Part shown: in pieces, positions 56,332 through 64,000 of the stretch | Layout: the number at the start of each line of letters is the position of its first letter | How positions within the stretch are numbered: position 1 is the stretch's first letter | From: Candidatus Shapirobacteria bacterium | GTDB lineage: Bacteria > Patescibacteria > Microgenomatia > UBA12405 | DNA: 64,000 bases | Direction of reading: 5' to 3' | NCBI GenBank assembly: GCA_028704885.1 | Contig: JAQWEN010000001.1 | Span: forward strand, 558,001-622,000 | The notes under the pieces: model-generated | Told to the model about the DNA's origin: nothing | The model's input: the letters and a program-made list of their open reading frames with translations, nothing else | Database searches by the model: none | Position numbers and translations under genes: made by a program

Positions 56332-56361
56332 AAAAATCCCCCGCTTTCACGAGGGATTTAA
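56332..56361 (-). terminator. Terminator of the PilM-like/LytR_C gene
   Basis: AAATCCCTCG and CGGGGGATTT form the stem on the minus strand, with TTTTTT after it. Confidence 0.88.
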
Positions 56362-56377
56362 ATTGTTAGTTAAAAAC

Positions 56378-57784
56378 TTATTCTTCAGCTTCAGTCGGAG
56401 TAGCAGACTTGGTTGAAGTCTTAGTGACAGTTGGAGTCACTTTGGTGGTTGCAGAAGCACCAGTGCTTAGATCGGTACCGATAGTGAAAACCGCATCATA
56501 GGTGGCAGTTTTAGTTAGATCAGTAGTATAAGTGGCTGGGAAATCGGTAACTAAAGCTGATTCAAAATAAGCTGAAGTACTGGCTGATTTAACACTAACT
56601 GAATTTTCAGTAGCATTGGTTTTAGCATTACCGACAGCAATATTTTCAAAACCCAATTTAGTTAACATGGCTTTGACGGTGGCGGCTTGACCATTAATGT
56701 CGGTAGCATTTAAAACTTGGATTTTAATGGTTTTATCTATTTCAGCAATAGTCGGAGTTGGAAGTGGAATTTCGGTTGGAGTAATAGTGGTTTCGACAAT
56801 TTCGCTAGTATCAGCGGGAGTTTCAATTTCACTGGTATTTCGGTTTAAAACAACCCAAATTATAATTGAAGCGAGAGCAGCAGTAAAAATAAAAACTGCG
56901 ATAATAGGGAGGATATTCTTTTTTTTGTTTTCCATATTTTTTTTAGGTGAACTAATATTGGTTGGTGATCCTATTATATCAGTATTATGGGTGATGGAGG
57001 TAGATATTTCACCTAAGACTGGCAGAGGTAAATTGGAGGCTTTGGAAAGACTTTGGGCAATTTGAGATTCGTTATAAACGGTTTTGTCCATTTCAGTAGT
57101 GGTAATTATTTCTAAATCGCGACCCTCGGGAATATAAATTTTCTTGGTAATACTGGAAAAATAAAAATTTGAATAATTGACTATTTTCTGGATGTCAAGA
57201 CTTGGGCCTTTAAGATTGATAGTTAAATAAACTGAATTATTTTTGGAAAGAAGAAGAGTATATTCTTGATCGTTTAAAGGATAAATTAGAAAAAATTCTT
57301 GTTTATAAATTGAAGAAATAGTATTGGAGATGGCAGTGGAAACGGAAGTTATTTGGCTAATTTTGACACCAATTACACTTAAATTTTCTTTGAGTTGATC
57401 TAATTTAGGTTTATCATAAATAAAAGACTGAATTATTGTTTTGTCGTTAACTTGGGTTATTTTGTAATCAAGTGCATCGGGATCGATTTTGAAATTGACT
57501 AAACTGGCAGCCAAACTAATGACTTCTTTTTTATCAATAGTTTCAATCTTAGTATCGTAAGTAAAAGACTTGGTAAAAACAACATCATCAGGAATTAAAA
57601 CAGAAACTGAATCAAATTTATTTTGTTTAAAATATAGGATTAGGGATTCGAGATCTTTGTCGCTGCATTTTTGCCAAAGATTAAGATCGAAACTTAAGGT
57701 GTTATTTTCCTTGCGATCAATATAAAGTTCGACCGTTTTAGACTTCGGCCACAAAGTGAGTTTTGGTTTGGAGAACAACGACAT
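56378..57784 (-). CDS. PilM-like domain, membrane helix and LytR_C domain fusion
   Basis: I start at ATG 57784 (468 residues). The N-terminal part (about 1-260) is cytoplasmic, with alternating strands and a regular helix pattern recalling PilM/actin-like proteins, though I cannot prove it. A basic KKNMENKKKNIL precedes a membrane helix (about 293-315). After a Pro/Thr linker, a LytR_C domain is seen: IKIQVLNATDINGQAATVKAMLTKLGFENI. It ends in a long Thr-rich tail. An inside-out link of a pilus-like ATPase domain to a wall domain is inference. A terminator follows. Confidence 0.68.
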   Translation of the reverse strand: MSLFSKPKLTLWPKSKTVELYIDRKENNTLSFDLNLWQKCSDKDLESLILYFKQNKFDSVSVLIPDDVVFTKSFTYDTKIETIDKKEVISLAASLVNFKIDPDALDYKITQVNDKTIIQSFIYDKPKLDQLKENLSVIGVKISQITSVSTAISNTISSIYKQEFFLIYPLNDQEYTLLLSKNNSVYLTINLKGPSLDIQKIVNYSNFYFSSITKKIYIPEGRDLEIITTTEMDKTVYNESQIAQSLSKASNLPLPVLGEISTSITHNTDIIGSPTNISSPKKNMENKKKNILPIIAVFIFTAALASIIIWVVLNRNTSEIETPADTSEIVETTITPTEIPLPTPTIAEIDKTIKIQVLNATDINGQAATVKAMLTKLGFENIAVGNAKTNATENSVSVKSASTSAYFESALVTDFPATYTTDLTKTATYDAVFTIGTDLSTGASATTKVTPTVTKTSTKSATPTEAEE

Positions 57785-57796
57785 AGTTAAGTATAA

Positions 57797-57822
57797 CAAA
57801 AACGCCCCGAGTGGGGCGTTTT
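57797..57822 (-). terminator. Terminator of the rpoBC-rpsLG operon
   Basis: AACGCCCC and GGGGCGTT (57801-57820) form the stem on a GAGT loop; the minus strand continues with TTTTTG. Confidence 0.93.
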
Positions 57823-57840
57823 AAAAAGTTTTAAATATTT

Positions 57841-58323
57841 TTACCAACGGAGATGGGCAAAAGCCTTATTAGCATCGGCCATTCTTTCGATTTCAAGTCT
57901 TTTATTGACAGCAGCACCTTCATTATTAAGAGCAGATAGAAGTTCAGCCACTAATTTTTCAGCAAAAGAATGATATTGCTTGTTAGCTTTGGCACGAGCA
58001 GCAGAAATGAGCCAGCGAAGAGCTAAAGAACTTTGACGAGTACCACGGACTGGAGTTGGAACTTGATAAACAGCTCCACCAATTCGGCGGGGTCTGACTT
58101 CGATTTTTGGTCGAATGTTTTCTAAAGCTCGATCGAGAACTTCAACGACATCTTCTTTAGGAAATTCTTTTTTAAGCAAATCAAGAGCATCATAAACTTG
58201 TTTTTCAGCAGCAGTTTTTTTGCCGTCTTTTAAACAAGCATTAATTATTTTGCTAATAGTAACATTGCCATAGATAGTATCTGGAAGTACTTCTCTAGTT
58301 TTATTGATTCCTTTTCTGGACAT
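57841..58323 (-). CDS. rpsG: Ribosomal protein S7 (uS7)
   Basis: The 160-residue head protein has KTREVLPDTIYGNVTISKIINACLKDGKKTAAEKQVYDAL, VRPRRIGGAVYQVPTPV and RALRWLI-type LALRWLISAAR, with the C-terminal ADANKAFAHLRW. It is the last gene of its operon; a terminator follows, so fusA is not co-transcribed. Confidence 0.97.
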   Translation of the reverse strand: MSRKGINKTREVLPDTIYGNVTISKIINACLKDGKKTAAEKQVYDALDLLKKEFPKEDVVEVLDRALENIRPKIEVRPRRIGGAVYQVPTPVRGTRQSSLALRWLISAARAKANKQYHSFAEKLVAELLSALNNEGAAVNKRLEIERMADANKAFAHLRW

Positions 58324-58346
58324 ATTTTTTTATTTTATAAATTAAA

Positions 58347-58769
58347 TTAAGCGGTTTTGGCGACAGCTTTCTTGGCACCATATTTACTGCGGGACTGCAT
58401 ACGTCCAACAACGGCACCAGCGTCGTATTTACCACGAATAATACGATAACGAACACCTGGTAAATCTCTAACTCGGCCACCTTTGATACTAACGATACTG
58501 TGTTCAGCCAAATTATGACCAACACCAGGAATATAAGCGGTAACAGAAGCGTGATTGCTAAGTTTGACCTTAGCAATTTTTCGCAAAGCTGAGTGTGGTT
58601 TCTTTGGAGTCATAGTTTTGACAGAAATAACCACTCCTTTTTTAATTGGATTTATATTGAGGGTTGGTCGATTAGTAATGGTATTAAAACCATTACGAAG
58701 AGCAACTGTTCTGAGCTTTTGAGTTCTCTTGGTTCGACCAGTTTTGATTAGTTGATTAAATGTTGGCAT
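58347..58769 (-). CDS. rpsL: Ribosomal protein S12 (uS12)
   Basis: The 140-residue decoding-centre protein has PTFNQLIKTGRTKRTQKLRTVALRNG, VKTMTPKKPHSALRKIAKVKLSN and RVRDLPGVRYRIIRGKYDAGAVVGRMQSRSKYGAKK. The PKKPHSA loop (where streptomycin resistance changes occur) has the lysine pair intact. It follows rpoC after 2 bp. Confidence 0.98.
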   Translation of the reverse strand: MPTFNQLIKTGRTKRTQKLRTVALRNGFNTITNRPTLNINPIKKGVVISVKTMTPKKPHSALRKIAKVKLSNHASVTAYIPGVGHNLAEHSIVSIKGGRVRDLPGVRYRIIRGKYDAGAVVGRMQSRSKYGAKKAVAKTA

Positions 58770-58771
58770 AT

Positions 58772-61700
58772 TTATTTTTGATTTTTACTGACAGGGATCA
58801 ATCGTCCGATAATAACATTTTCCTTGAGACCAATCAAGCCATCGACTTCAGCAAGTAAGGAAGCTTCGGTCAAAACACTGGTGGTTTGTTGGAAGGATGC
58901 AGCAGATAACCAAGAACCAGTAGTTAAGGCAGATTGAATTAATCCGAGTAATACTTTTTTACCAACGGCAGCTTTGCCGTTGTTATTAGCTTTGGCTTTG
59001 TCGTTAGCAGCATGGAAAACAGCGGCGGTAACGATTTGACCATAAAGGAAAGTGGTATCACCTGGGTCTTCAATTTTGATTTTGTCACTCATTTCTTTAA
59101 CCATAACTTCTAGATGTTTATCATGAATACCAATTCCTTGAGATTCATAAACACCTTGAATGCTGTTGATTAAATATCTTTGAGCAAATTCAATTCCCTT
59201 AACATCCATGATTTCTCGAACATCGAGAGATCCGGAACAGAGCTGAGTTCCTTGAGCAACTAAATCACCATCAGCAATTAGAAGGGTAACGTTTGAAGGT
59301 AAGAGATAAGTAATAGTTTTAGCATTATTATCTTGATCTTTACCGCTAAGTTTTATTTCATAGCCATCAACGGTTTCTTTAACTTTTACTTTACCGCTAA
59401 TTTCGGCTAAAGGTGAAGGAAGCTTTGGAGTTCGGATTTCAAATAATTCCTGAACACGTGGTAAACCTTGGGTAACATCGACGCCGACGACACCTCCGGT
59501 GTGCTTGGTTCGGAGAGTAAGCTGAGTTCCTGGTTCACCGATGGATTGAGCAGCGATAACACCAACCGGAACACCAATTTGAACCATTCTTCGGGTAGAA
59601 AGATCCCAACCGTAACACTTTTGACATAAACCAGTTTCAGCATTACAAGTAAGAGGAGAACGGATATTAACAGAGCCGATTTCGTTCTTTTCAATTAAAG
59701 CAACTTCATCATTATTTAATAAAGTCCCCTTTTCAATTAATACTTTTTTGGTTTTAGCATCAATAATATCAGTGGCTAAAACTCGGCCTAAAATTCGGCG
59801 AGAGAAATATCTTTCTCGGCCTTTTTCATTGGCATCAATAGTAATGAATTTTTCAGTACCGCAGTCTTCTTGTTTAATGATAGCGATATGAGCAGCATCA
59901 ACCAATCTTCGAGTTAAGTAACCAGCATCAGCAGTTTTTAGAGCGGTGTCGGCTAAACCTTTTCGGGTTCCACGAGCACCAGTAACGTATTCAAAAACTG
60001 AAAGACCTTCTCGGAAATTGGATTTGGTTGGAAGTTGAACGATTTTTCCAGTTGGATCGACCATCAAACCTCTCATACCGGAAAGCTGTTTAATTTGATC
60101 TTTTGAAGCACGCTTGATACCAGCGGCAGAAATGATACGGATTGGAGAATCGATATCAAGAGTAGCCCAAGTTTTTTCAGCGATTTCTTCGGTTTTTTCC
60201 ATCCAAATAGCTTGAGAAAGACGTTTCTTTTCATCATTACTGATTAAGCCATTCTTGTAGTTTTCTTCGATTTCCAAAACTAATTTATTAGCTCCATGGA
60301 TAATATCTTCTTTTTCAGGTAAATTTCCACAATCAGCCATAGATAAAGAAAGACCAGAAAGAGTGAAACCAGCAAAACCAATGTCTTTGAGAGAGTCAAT
60401 TAGTTTGACTGTTTTCCAACGGCCAGCAATTTCAATTGATTTAACAACTAAATCATTAACTGATTTAGAACCAGCCATGGCTTCATTTAAGAATGGGAAT
60501 TCTTTTGGAAGGATTTGATTGAACCAAATACGACCATAAGTGGTTTTAGTTAAAACACCATTTAATTTGGCGACAATTAATTCTCTTAAGCCAATTTTCT
60601 TGGATTCGTAGGCTAATTCAACTTCAGCTTCATCGGCAAAAATTGATAAACCTTCGAAATTTTCGGTCTTTTCTTTGTCTAAATCTTCAGATCGGACAGA
60701 AGTGATGTAATAACAACCAACGGCCATTTCTTGGGTTGGAACAGAAACTGGATTACCATCAGAAGGCTTGAGCAAGTTGTGAGATGGCAACATTAATCTT
60801 TGAGCTTCTCGTTGAGAGGCATCGGAAAGAGGTAAATGAACACCCATTTGATCTCCATCAAAGTCAGCATTGAAAGCTTTACAGACACAAGGATGAAGTC
60901 GGATGGCAAGACCATCGACTAAAATTGGTCGGAAAGCTTGGATAGAAAGTTTATGTAAAGTTGGAGCACGATTTAATAAGACATAAGTCTTTTTAGTGAC
61001 TCTTTCCAAGATATCATAGACTTCGTTGACACGATGATCAATTAAGTTTTTAGCACTTTTAATGTTGGCAGCAATGCCAGTGGACATAAGTTCACGAAGA
61101 ACGAATGGTCGATACATTTCAAGAGCGATTTCTTTTGGAAGACCGACTTGATTTAGTCTTAATTCTGGACCGACAACGATAACTGAACGACCGGAATAAT
61201 CGACACGCTTACCGAGCAAATTGCGTCGGAAACGACCTTTCTTACCGCGTAAAAGATCAGAAAGAGAGCGAGGAACCCGCTTAGCACTTTTTCTTTTATT
61301 TTTAGAACTTTTTTGAGCGTCAATTAAAATATCAACTGATTCCTGGAGCATTCTTTTTTCATTTCGCAAAATGATTTCTGGAGCACCAAGTTTCAATAAT
61401 TTTTTAAGACGATTATTACGATTAATAAGACGTCGATATAAATCATTTAAATCAGAAGTAGCAAAACGGCCACCGGTTAATTGGACCATAGGACGCAAAT
61501 CTGGTGGTACAACTGGAACTTGGGTAAGAACCATCCATTCTGGATTGATTTTATTTTCAATCATGCCGTTTAAAATACGGATTTTGTACATGATTTTCTT
61601 TTTCTTAAGTTTAGAACTGGTTTTGTTTAATTCCTTTTTAAGGTTTTTGACTGATTCAACTAAATCAATTTTTTTCAAAACCTCGTAGAGAGCTTCAGCT

Positions 61701-62503
61701 CCCATTTTGGCAGTGTAAAAAATATCGGAAGAAAATTGTGATAAATAAAAGCTTTCTTCATCGGAAAGAGTCGATAAAACCTGAATATTTTGGATTTTTT
61801 CTTCCAAATATTTCATTAAGCCATCGATACGATTTTTTTCAGATAAAGCTTTATTTTCCAATTTTTGAACATCCTGTTTTAATTTGATGTCGCGTTCTTC
61901 TTGAGCAATAAAAAGCTGATCTTTATTTTTAATCTTTGATTTAAGTTCTTTTTTCTCTTTATCGGTTTCTTCGGTTTTAATTTCAATAGCTTTTTTAGTA
62001 TCGACATTAATTTGATCAATTCTTTTTTTAGAATTGTTCATTAAATTGTCTAAAGCTTCTTTACGTTTGGAATCATCAACAGAAGTAATGAGATATTTAG
62101 TGAAATAGACGACTGATTCGAGATCTTTTTGAGGAACATCGAGAATAACTCCGATTGGAGATGGAGTGTTTCTGAGATACCAAAGATGAGTGGCGGGAGC
62201 AGCCAAAGAAATATGACCCATTCTTTCACGACGAACCTTGGAAGTAGTAACTTCAACTCCACAGCGATCACAAATTACGCCCTTAAATCGGATTTTTTTG
62301 TATTTTCCACAGTAACATTCATAGTCTCTTGATGGTCCAAAGATTTTTTCACAAAAAAGACCGTCTTTTTCGGGACGCCAAGATCGATAATTAATAGTTT
62401 CTGGTTTTATAACTTCGCCAGTGGACCAAGATAAAATATCTTCAGGAGAAGCTAATTTAATTTGGAGACCGGTAAAGTCGATCATACTTTTAAATTTAAA
62501 CAT
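58772..62503 (-). CDS. rpoC: RNA polymerase subunit beta'
   Basis: The 1243-residue subunit has the zinc motif CYCGKYKKIRFKGVICDRCGVEVT, the clamp helices, RRNLLGKRVDYSGRSVIVVGP, the active-site NADFDGDQMGVHLPLS and TGLCQKCYG. A long Lys/Glu-rich coiled insert lies at about residues 155-250. It overlaps the rpoB stop by 1 bp. Confidence 0.98.
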   Translation of the reverse strand: MFKFKSMIDFTGLQIKLASPEDILSWSTGEVIKPETINYRSWRPEKDGLFCEKIFGPSRDYECYCGKYKKIRFKGVICDRCGVEVTTSKVRRERMGHISLAAPATHLWYLRNTPSPIGVILDVPQKDLESVVYFTKYLITSVDDSKRKEALDNLMNNSKKRIDQINVDTKKAIEIKTEETDKEKKELKSKIKNKDQLFIAQEERDIKLKQDVQKLENKALSEKNRIDGLMKYLEEKIQNIQVLSTLSDEESFYLSQFSSDIFYTAKMGAEALYEVLKKIDLVESVKNLKKELNKTSSKLKKKKIMYKIRILNGMIENKINPEWMVLTQVPVVPPDLRPMVQLTGGRFATSDLNDLYRRLINRNNRLKKLLKLGAPEIILRNEKRMLQESVDILIDAQKSSKNKRKSAKRVPRSLSDLLRGKKGRFRRNLLGKRVDYSGRSVIVVGPELRLNQVGLPKEIALEMYRPFVLRELMSTGIAANIKSAKNLIDHRVNEVYDILERVTKKTYVLLNRAPTLHKLSIQAFRPILVDGLAIRLHPCVCKAFNADFDGDQMGVHLPLSDASQREAQRLMLPSHNLLKPSDGNPVSVPTQEMAVGCYYITSVRSEDLDKEKTENFEGLSIFADEAEVELAYESKKIGLRELIVAKLNGVLTKTTYGRIWFNQILPKEFPFLNEAMAGSKSVNDLVVKSIEIAGRWKTVKLIDSLKDIGFAGFTLSGLSLSMADCGNLPEKEDIIHGANKLVLEIEENYKNGLISNDEKKRLSQAIWMEKTEEIAEKTWATLDIDSPIRIISAAGIKRASKDQIKQLSGMRGLMVDPTGKIVQLPTKSNFREGLSVFEYVTGARGTRKGLADTALKTADAGYLTRRLVDAAHIAIIKQEDCGTEKFITIDANEKGRERYFSRRILGRVLATDIIDAKTKKVLIEKGTLLNNDEVALIEKNEIGSVNIRSPLTCNAETGLCQKCYGWDLSTRRMVQIGVPVGVIAAQSIGEPGTQLTLRTKHTGGVVGVDVTQGLPRVQELFEIRTPKLPSPLAEISGKVKVKETVDGYEIKLSGKDQDNNAKTITYLLPSNVTLLIADGDLVAQGTQLCSGSLDVREIMDVKGIEFAQRYLINSIQGVYESQGIGIHDKHLEVMVKEMSDKIKIEDPGDTTFLYGQIVTAAVFHAANDKAKANNNGKAAVGKKVLLGLIQSALTTGSWLSAASFQQTTSVLTEASLLAEVDGLIGLKENVIIGRLIPVSKNQK

Positions 62504-64000
62504 TATTGTTCCTCCTTAATAACTAATCCTTCGACTTCAGCTTCCACTTCTACCGGAATTTCCGGTTCGATGTCTTCTGGTTTTATTTCAACCGGAGCAG
62601 AAGTTTCTTCCTCGACAGTGTCATCGATTTCTCGAAGACCAACTGGAGAAATATCGAGAGCTAAACCAGCTAATTCTTTGGTTAAAACTTTGAAAGACTC
62701 TGGGATGGCTGGTTCTGGAATTGATTGACCTTTAATAATGGCTTGGAAGGCATGAGTACGACCTTCGATGTCATCGGATTTAATGGTCAACATTTCTTGA
62801 AGAGTATGAGCAGCACGATGTGCTTCTAGAGCCCAGACTTCCATTTCCCCTAATCTTTGTCCACCCATTCTGGCTTTTCCACCGAGAGGCTGTTGGGTAA
62901 CTAAAGAGTAAGGACCAGTAGAACGAGCATGAACTTTATCATCAACCATGTGGACGAGCTTTAAGATGTAACCAATACCAACAACGGATTGTTGATCGTA
63001 GGCTTCACCAGTTCGACCGTCATAAAGTTGACTTTTGAAAGTGGTAGGTAAACCAGCTTTGGTTAACTCAGCTTCGATTTCAGCTTCAGAATATTTTTCA
63101 AAAACTGGAACGGCATATTTTTTACCAAGTTTGTAACCAGCGTAAGCAAGAGCAACTTCCAAAATCTGGCCTAAATTCATACGAGCAACGACAGAAAGCG
63201 GAGACATAACCATGTCGATAGGAGTACCGTCGGCAAGATGCGGCATGTCGTATTGCGGCATAATTCGGCAAATAACACCTTTATTTCCGTGTCGTCCGGC
63301 GATTTTATCACCTTCTTGAATACGTCGAATTTGAGCGACGTAAACTTTGACAACTTTATTAACGCCTGGATCAAGTTCATCACCTTTTTCTTTATCTAAA
63401 ATATCGACCTTAATAACAACTCCACCTTCACCATTAGCAACACGAAGAGAAGTATCTTTAACTTCACGAGCTTTTTCACCGAAAATGGCTCTTAAAAGTC
63501 TTTCTTCAGCGGATAATTCTTTTTCACCACGAGGTTCGACTTTACCAACCAAAATGTCATTTGGGCCAACAGTGGCACCAATCATAATGATACCGTCTTC
63601 AGTTAATTTAGCTAATTCACTTTCGGAAACATTAGGAATATCTTTAGTTAATTCTTCGGAACCTAATTTAGTTTCAACAACTTGGGCAGAATATTCGTAA
63701 ATTTGAACATTGGTTAAAACGTCTTCTTTAACTAATCTATCGGAAATTAAGAAAGAATCTTCATAAGATAAACCATCGATGGAAGCATAAGCAACCAAAA
63801 GATTACGACCGATCGATAATTCACCACCATCGGTGGATGGACCATCAATCAATAAATCACCTTCTTTAATAACATCACCGGTATTTACAACCACTTTTTG
63901 GTTATAACAAGTACCATATGGTGAAGTTCTTAAAAATTTAGTTAAATTGTAAGTTTCAGTTTTGCCATCAGCACTAATTTCACTGGCTTCACAACCAGGT
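62503..64000 (-). CDS. rpoB: RNA polymerase subunit beta, 3' part only
   Basis: The frame continues past the window edge; about 499 C-terminal residues are seen. It has SYEDSFLISDRLV, DKIAGRHGNKGVI, MPHLADGTPIDMV, GGKARMGGQRLGEMEVWALEAHRAAHTLQEMLT, and ends in an acidic tail (VEVEAEVEGLVIKEEQ). The frame stays open from the internal GTG at 63894 to the edge. Confidence 0.97.
   Translation of the reverse strand, partial: PGCEASEISADGKTETYNLTKFLRTSPYGTCYNQKVVVNTGDVIKEGDLLIDGPSTDGGELSIGRNLLVAYASIDGLSYEDSFLISDRLVKEDVLTNVQIYEYSAQVVETKLGSEELTKDIPNVSESELAKLTEDGIIMIGATVGPNDILVGKVEPRGEKELSAEERLLRAIFGEKAREVKDTSLRVANGEGGVVIKVDILDKEKGDELDPGVNKVVKVYVAQIRRIQEGDKIAGRHGNKGVICRIMPQYDMPHLADGTPIDMVMSPLSVVARMNLGQILEVALAYAGYKLGKKYAVPVFEKYSEAEIEAELTKAGLPTTFKSQLYDGRTGEAYDQQSVVGIGYILKLVHMVDDKVHARSTGPYSLVTQQPLGGKARMGGQRLGEMEVWALEAHRAAHTLQEMLTIKSDDIEGRTHAFQAIIKGQSIPEPAIPESFKVLTKELAGLALDISPVGLREIDDTVEEETSAPVEIKPEDIEPEIPVEVEAEVEGLVIKEEQ

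Noticed and set aside
1..64000. Alternative genetic code with TGA as glycine
   Set aside because: TGA ends several clear genes, for example the signal peptidase at 2031-2033, and no in-frame TGA interrupts the conserved proteins I read.
1..64000. CRISPR array, prophage or insertion sequence
   Set aside because: No regularly spaced repeats, Cas, phage structural or transposase genes were seen; the dispersed palindromes are not spaced as an array.

Overview
The window is low-G+C DNA (about one third G+C by eye) from a bacterium with a small, tightly packed genome. Most genes touch or overlap their neighbours. The standard code fits, with TGA used as a stop. The S10-spc-alpha ribosomal block lacks rpmD (L30) between rpsE and rplO. 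With the compact RNase P RNA, several trimmed core proteins and many conserved small membrane proteins, this points to the Candidate Phyla Radiation (Patescibacteria), most likely Microgenomates. The phylum is known family context; the class assignment is inference.

Layout. 0-4.2 kb is a cell-surface region: a CAP-domain protein cut by the window edge, a TasA/camelysin-like protein with two SipW-type signal peptidases and a second exported protein, a VanZ-like protein and a lamin-tail-domain surface protein. 4.2-29.5 kb is mostly housekeeping: gltX, dacA-type carboxypeptidase, aspS, recJ, an RRM protein, cca, secDF, DUF3048 and DUF4446 proteins, RNase P RNA, an AI-2E family permease, miaA, ychF, nadM, nadE, HU, RNase Y, recA-recX, tRNA-Pro and an OB-fold/exonuclease protein. 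29.5-32.2 kb holds uppP and an islet of small genes, most of them membrane proteins. 32.2-47.9 kb is one long minus-strand run, rpsI back to tuf, with rpoA, adk, infA and secY. 48-57.8 kb holds fusA, small hypothetical genes, an FAD oxidoreductase, three rml genes with a putative zinc protease, and a PilM-like/LytR_C fusion. 57.8-64 kb is rpsG, rpsL, rpoC and the 3' part of rpoB.

The most unusual signals are these. (1) Three kinds of palindromic repeat lie in frame inside protein genes, two of them in miaA and one in the FAD oxidoreductase; one family also occurs between genes. (2) Small-gene cassettes at 30.2-32.2 kb have their own promoters, strong ribosome binding sites and related hairpin terminators, and three of the proteins share a short Cys/Pro motif. 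(3) A 58-residue protein looks like DUF5679 but has lost all four zinc cysteines. (4) Many genes have an extended -10 box only 5-7 nt before the start codon, so their mRNAs are probably leaderless. (5) A TasA-SipW-like module suggests surface fibres.

All calls come from reading the sequence. No database search or folding program was run.
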